From: Annona cherimola
Taxonomy: Eukaryota > Streptophyta > Magnoliopsida > Magnoliales > Annonaceae
DNA: 64,000 nucleotides
Reading direction: 5' to 3'
Assembly (NCBI GenBank): GCA_030490835.1
Contig: CM059972.1
Coordinates: 88,893,137-88,957,136, forward strand
Shown piece after piece: positions 62,301 to 64,000 of this stretch. The stretch's first letter is position 1. Each line of letters begins with the position of its first letter. Both the position numbers and the translations under genes were made by a program. The notes below the pieces were generated by a model. That model had not been told where the DNA came from. It did not search any database and was given only the letters and a program-made list of their open reading frames with translations.

Positions 62301-64000
62301 CACCATCAATATCCAGCCACGAATCCACATTCCATAGTGGCATTCAGCATTTAGGGGACGTTTGGTAATATGTAAAATTGTGGGATTGTGGAAAATGGTG
62401 GGAAACGAAAAAGAGAATATTTTGAGAAATGTATGATTGATAGGAAATGATAGATGTACAGTTGGGACAAATAGATTTGTTGTATATAGTTAAGTAAGAG
62501 TAAAAGTGGGAAAAATAGTATGATTGAGGAAGTAATGATTAATCTTGGGAAACCAAATACCATGAGAAAACCATGGTTCCCATACTCTTATGTTACCAAA
62601 CATCCCCTTAGCATACACATCTACTCTTGGTTCCCTACCAGCTGCAAATTTATATGTGAAACCAATTATATGGATCCAACATGCTTTTACATCGAGTAAG
62701 GAAGCTGTCCACACCACAATCTAACACACCTAAGCATACAGGTCTCTCTCTTTTTACCCCTTCCATTGTTCTTCATGATAGGCATAGACAGTACTTAGTT
62801 TATGCTCTGTTCTTCATGATAGGTAAAGATAGTACTTAGTTTATGCTCTGATCAAGTGTCCCATTCTATTTGTTGATCTTGGTCAATCAGTAACTAGTCT
62901 TACAAATAATAAATGGCAAAACTGAAAAGGATCCAGCACTTTTTGATTGTTCTGTTTATAATCTGAACACAAAGGGAAGTAATCAATGCATTTGCCAGGT
63001 CATCCATTCAGTCAATTCTATAAATTGGAAACTCGTTTGGCATTGCATTTGCTGAATTTTATGGTTGAAGCATTTTTTGGGCTAATTTTAATAATAAAAA
63101 CAATTAACACTGAAGCCCTAAAACCTCACTTTGTAATCAGCATTTGTTGATAAAATTGGAAGCAAAAGCAGCATAAAGGCACACCTCCAAACCAAAGCCT
63201 TAATGTATTAGATATCATGCTTACAATGGTTCCAAATAAAATTGATTGTCATGATAATGAAACTATGGCGAGAAAGAAAAATGTAAATTTACCTTCCGGT
63301 ATTATAGTTGGCAATGCGAGGACTTCCAAATGACCCTTCAGCAGTATGTAGAAATGGAGGAGACGCGGTCATTTTTTGAACTGGAAACCTGGTTACGGAA
63401 TCAAGTGCATCAACAAACTTTGCCACTGGTGATGGCTGCTTAATAGAAGTGAATTAACATTATTGAACGGAAATTGTGGTTGAGAATCCCTTAGAGGAGG
63501 AAGCATAGCAGGCCTCGATGAAGTAATGATAACAAAAATGAAGCAAAACTAAATAAATAAAAGGAAAAGCAAATATATTGGAACGTGTTCTGCATGAGAA
63601 TGAAGTGTCAAATTCATGACACTTAATGGCATGTGATTTGCATCAGCCATGTTTTAGGCCAAACTGAGTTGTTAACCAATCAGAAATACAACAGATAGCG
63701 ATGTGCATAATGACTTAGTAGATTAGAGTCTTAGAGATCATACTTATAGCCATTCCATTTAGCATGATAATTGAACTGTGGTGAGAAAAAATATATATAT
63801 TTACCTTCCAGAATCATAGCCAGCAGTGTGAGGGCTTCCAAATGATGCTTCACCAGTATGCAGCAAGGAAGGCGACCTGGCCACTTTCGGAACTGGAAAC
63901 CTGATCCCAGCATCATGTGGGTCAACAAAATTTGCACCTGGTGATGGTTGCTTAATAGTAAGAGAATCAGCATCATTGAGTGGAGTTTTTAATTGAGGAT
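42512..64000 (-). CDS. SAC3B: SAC3 family protein B-like gene (TREX-2 mRNA export scaffold), 5' end outside window
   Basis: The gene has sixteen exons in the window; the 5' exons lie beyond 64000. In plants and yeast, SAC3/GANP proteins scaffold TREX-2 at the nuclear pore, coupling transcription to mRNA export; Arabidopsis SAC3B loss also promotes transgene silencing. Seen here: repeated Pro/Ser-rich modules (SPPRWGHQQRSP, STPQWGNQPKVP), and the domain entry VGLCPDMCPESERDERERKG. The SAC3/GANP core follows with LIRPLPVLQKTVDYLLSLLE, YNFLWDRMRAIRMDLRMQHI, LHIIAMHELCEY, MTPEIRGAPEILFAREVARA and GIPVKEVVEWLAMEEEDIEN. A basic helix MWKRRSQRQREIREQRL is probably the centrin-binding region. The C-terminal half contains WSTVNVSEEVMGIL and IFRRVFNW. 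All placed exons join in frame with GT..AG introns, except a shift in exon 63293-63513. The SAC3B rather than SAC3A/C assignment rests on this long C-terminal region. Confidence 0.9.
45280..45609. mobile_element. Snapback MULE-type MITE in SAC3B intron
   Basis: The ends GGCTAGCCTAGCCAAAAACA and (reversed) AAGCCAGCATAAAAACC pair, and the arms keep pairing inward. Flanks CTGATCATT/CAGATCATA agree at 7 of 9. A short TTTTTAG.CATCTTAGTCA duplication lies in the centre. Confidence 0.55.
45772..46030. mobile_element. Second snapback MULE-type MITE in the same intron
   Basis: AATAGAACTGTTAATCT at 45815 recurs inverted near 45975. The arms resemble those of the element at 45280 (CCAAGTTTTACCATTTTT). 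It ends about 40 bp from the next exon. Confidence 0.6.
46070..46184 (-). CDS. SAC3B: SAC3B exon, basic helix
   Basis: Acceptor GTGTTTAG before 46184. It encodes MWKRRSQRQREIREQRL then AANAALSLLSLGLPI, a strongly basic amphipathic stretch. The donor is uncertain (46070, 46073 or 46078). Confidence 0.75.
46271..46968 (-). CDS. SAC3B: SAC3B exon, end of SAC3/GANP domain and acidic linker
   Basis: 698 bp, acceptor AATTCCAG, donor AAGGTTTGT. It starts EEDIENLLEYHGFSIKRFKD with MMKEGPFLNSEVDYPTKCS, the winged-helix end of the domain. An acidic low-complexity linker follows (AIDEDMLDFEDNSSPR) and it ends EAATAKLRLMLR. Ends in phase 2. Confidence 0.9.
47049..47141 (-). CDS. SAC3B: SAC3B exon, SAC3/GANP winged-helix part
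   Basis: 93 bp, 31 codons, phase 0. Acceptor TTGGTTAG, donor GAGGTAATG. Encodes RTQALACLHSALQNNQGIPV then KEVVEWLAME. Confidence 0.9.
47949..48148. repeat. 41-bp tandem repeat, about five units
   Basis: Units start at 47951, 47992, 48033, 48074 and 48115, each reading TAGATTTAAATATCCTTTTA and on. One unit has a G-to-A change. It lies in the 3.9-kb SAC3B intron. Direct, contiguous and AT-rich, so it is a minisatellite, not a CRISPR array. Confidence 0.95.
48149..49782. other. Intron DNA of SAC3B
   Basis: A GC-richer patch at 48930-49640 contains small frames on both strands that I do not recognise, and a pyrimidine (CCTC/CT)n tract at 49581-49610. It may be an old insertion; no ends were found. 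Confidence 0.4.
49783..50104. mobile_element. Diverged Tourist-like MITE copy
   Basis: GGGTGTGTTTAGTA at the left and ACAAATGCACCC at the right, with the family body (AAATAAAGTTAAAATGAATAG) inside. The target duplication is not clear. Confidence 0.7.
50160..50410. repeat. Dispersed MITE-like repeat, member 1
   Basis: ATCTTTGATTTGGATGAAAC and GGATTTCACATCATCATCAA recur at 60030-60120 and, more weakly, at 55690-55760. It is in an intron. Ends not found. Confidence 0.5.
51024..51117 (-). CDS. SAC3B: SAC3B exon, SAC3/GANP core
   Basis: 94 bp. Acceptor TATTCCAG, donor AAGGTATTA. Encodes ACRTGNFIAFFRLARKATYL then SCLMHAHFAK. Confidence 0.9.
51212..51303 (-). CDS. SAC3B: SAC3B exon, SAC3/GANP core
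   Basis: 92 bp. Acceptor TTATTAG, donor AAGGTGATA. Encodes VEPAELSLDLAKMTPEIRGA then PEILFAREVA. Confidence 0.9.
51589..51816 (-). CDS. SAC3B: SAC3B exon, SAC3/GANP core
   Basis: 228 bp, 76 codons. Acceptor ATTCCAG, donor AAGGTGCCT. Encodes IRLHIIAMHELCEYTKGEGF, FDAHLNIEQMNKASVELFQL and YYALLKLDKHPGYK. Confidence 0.92.
51902..52117 (-). CDS. SAC3B: SAC3B exon, SAC3/GANP core
   Basis: 216 bp, 72 codons. Acceptor CTGTGCAG, donor ATGGTTTCT. Encodes YNRMAEREADLIRPLPVLQK, DNFLGMYNFLWDRMRAIRMD and AITMLEQM, the most conserved part of the family. Confidence 0.93.
52892..52992 (-). CDS. SAC3B: SAC3B exon, domain entry
   Basis: 101 bp. Acceptor TATTTTAG, donor AAGGTAGTC. Encodes ESERDERERKGDLDKYERVD then QTSRGLAVKK, continuing CPDMCP from the previous exon. 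Confidence 0.92.
53172..53422 (-). CDS. SAC3B: SAC3B exon ending in CPDMCP
   Basis: 251 bp. Acceptor ATTTCCAG, donor CTGGTATGC. Encodes EAQAKARRLARFNIELSNKV and, at its end, SSIVVGLCPDMCP, the SAC3/GANP start signature. Confidence 0.92.
53529..53768 (-). CDS. SAC3B: SAC3B exon, module A copy 4
   Basis: 240 bp, phase 2 at both ends (AG|G..AG|A). Acceptor TTGTGCAG, donor AGAGGTAAA. Encodes PALSPPRWGHQQRSPVNVTD, VPKRTRSHPLPSS and QDDSER. Same length and layout as exon 60631-60870. Confidence 0.88.
54360..54494 (-). CDS. SAC3B: SAC3B exon, module B copy 2
   Basis: 135 bp, phase 2 at both ends. Acceptor TTTGGCAG, donor AGAGGTAGA. Encodes LRPQMDVLPNNEASKAPRGM then WLPPALTFESYQSAEGHQRS. It resembles exon 62036-62161 (N..SKAP..M..P.L). 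Confidence 0.85.
54495..55460. other. Intron DNA with possible decayed transposon end
   Basis: ACAGTGGCAGATCTAGGACC at 54927 and the following 150 bp resemble degraded DNA-transposon termini. The minus frame at 55101-55361 was not recognised and lacks splice context. Confidence 0.3.
55468..55845. mobile_element. MITE with CTGCA-rich inverted ends between TA repeats
   Basis: The left end GATCCTGTGCAGTCGGACTG and the reversed right end AATCCAGTGCATGCGACTGC are imperfect inverted repeats. Both flanks are (TA)n runs, so the target duplication cannot be sized. The body (GGTTTAGATGTTGAAAAAAC) is related to 50160 and 59123. Confidence 0.55.
55846..57314. other. Intron DNA of SAC3B
   Basis: Mixed composition; small plus-strand frames at 56681-56951 lack conserved features. 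Nothing recognised. Confidence 0.4.
57315..58789. mobile_element. Pack-MULE-like element, perfect 9-bp TSD ATTTAAAAC
   Basis: Terminal inverted repeats of about 110 bp: ATGCGATGCATCACATGTTG at 57327 matches, reversed, 58756-58775, and the pairing continues through ACATGTTCTCTTAGGTGTAT (about 57389). The exact duplication ATTTAAAAC lies at 57306-57314 and 58790-58798. The interior (57440-58420) is GC-richer than its surroundings and resembles transcribed host sequence; no transposase is present. The right subterminal part is tandemly duplicated (58497-58610 and 58612-58730). I do not recognise the interior; its minus-strand frame (58323-57967) is Pro/Ser-rich. It sits in a SAC3B intron. Confidence 0.85.
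59123..59663. mobile_element. MULE-type MITE with long inverted arms
   Basis: CTTCTATGTAACCGGGTTAC near each end is itself palindromic, and the arms pair for about 160 bp (GAATGGATTGGATTTT.CAT at both ends). A 12-bp direct repeat ATCGGGAATTAA flanks it (59111-59122 and 59664-59675); some of those bases may belong to the element. No gene inside. Confidence 0.8.
59850..60190. repeat. Dispersed MITE-like repeat, member 2
   Basis: Shares TACATCTTTGATTTGGATTA and GGATTTCATATTATCATCAA with 50270-50390. The 66-codon plus frame here is not a gene. Confidence 0.5.
60631..60870 (-). CDS. SAC3B: SAC3B exon, module A copy 3
   Basis: 240 bp, phase 2 at both ends. Acceptor TTGTTCAG, donor AGAAGGTTC. Encodes PLVSTPQWGNQPKVPATLPN, HAPKRMQSPSLPSTGEGTLG and AQDDARR. 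Confidence 0.87.
60871..62035. other. Intron DNA of SAC3B
   Basis: No transposon ends or open frames of note. Confidence 0.4.
62036..62161 (-). CDS. SAC3B: SAC3B exon, module B copy 1
   Basis: 126 bp, phase 2 at both ends. Acceptor TTGTATAG, donor AGAGGTTTG. Encodes LGLSKNVVFDNVISKAPLIM then RSPLLSKAKHAVEEFHSEVS. Confidence 0.82.
62354..62607. mobile_element. Tourist-like MITE, TTA TSD (second family)
   Basis: GGGGACGTTTGGTAATAT at the left and ATGTTACCAAACATCCCC at the right are inverted repeats. TTA flanks both ends (62351-62353 and 62608-62610). 254 bp; unrelated in body to the GGGTGTGTTTG family. In a SAC3B intron. Confidence 0.9.
62608..63292. other. Intron DNA of SAC3B
   Basis: A local duplication TTCTTCATGATAGG.A.AGA occurs at 62770 and 62811. 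Nothing else was seen. Confidence 0.4.
63293..63513 (-). CDS. SAC3B: SAC3B exon, module A copy 2, with a 1-nt frame problem
   Basis: 221 bp. Acceptor ATCGAG before 63513, donor GGAAGGTAA. It starts PAMLPPLRDSQPQFPFNNVN and ends KQPSPVAKFVDALDSVTRFP..FLHTAEGSFGSPRIANYNTG, but the two halves are in different frames. Compared with the exon at 63805, one base is missing at CACTTCTATTAAG (about 63437). Either the exon is skipped, the AG in CTATTAAG is used as a shorter acceptor, or this is a true shift. Confidence 0.65.
63805..64000 (-). CDS. SAC3B: SAC3B exon, module A copy 1 (cut by window edge)
   Basis: Donor GGAAGGTAAAT at 63805; the start is outside the window. Encodes TIKQPSPGANFVDPHDAGIR then SPSLLHTGEASFGSPHTAGY. 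Ends in phase 2 like the other A modules. Confidence 0.82.

Overview
This is an AT-rich window from a flowering-plant nuclear genome. The evidence is spliced genes with GT..AG introns, decayed Ty3/gypsy (Athila-type) and hAT transposons, snapback MULE-type MITEs, Tourist-like MITEs with TTA target-site duplications (TSDs) and a tRNA-derived SINE. Lineage below angiosperm cannot be fixed by eye. No tRNA, rRNA or CRISPR array was seen.

Only one real protein-coding gene is evident: the 3' part of a SAC3B-type gene (SAC3/GANP family, TREX-2 mRNA-export scaffold) on the minus strand. It enters at 64000 and stops at 42512. Sixteen exons were placed from splice sites and phase. The upstream exons (63.8-53.5 kb) are an alternating array of two related, phase-2-symmetric modules ('A' about 221-240 bp, 'B' 126-135 bp). 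The SAC3/GANP domain follows (53.4-46.9 kb), then a basic helix exon and a large last exon. Its introns hold many MITEs, a 41-bp tandem repeat and a 1.5-kb MULE-type element with a perfect 9-bp TSD.

Downstream of this gene, in opposite orientation, lies a 1.66-kb copy of its last intron/exon junction and most of its last exon (39060-40722). The two copies form a long inverted repeat around a 2.1-kb spacer. A third, older and shorter copy of the same exon lies at 3688-4062.

The rest is a nest of transposons. An Athila-type element runs on the minus strand: gag from 29087, pol, env-like ORF to 21413, polypurine tract at 20296 and a 3' LTR starting at 20295. A 6.5-kb hAT element (13426-19967, 8-bp near-identical TSD) split that LTR. 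The hAT in turn carries a decayed transposase, a 1.7-kb solo LTR (13636-15323, TSD AAGTC) and a truncated gypsy-like LTR (18340-19511). A longer relative of that LTR abuts the Athila gag and fills 29.1-35.05 kb. The left 12 kb is intergenic: a palindromic MITE, a non-autonomous hAT, MULE snapbacks, a SINE and several diverged LTR fragments.
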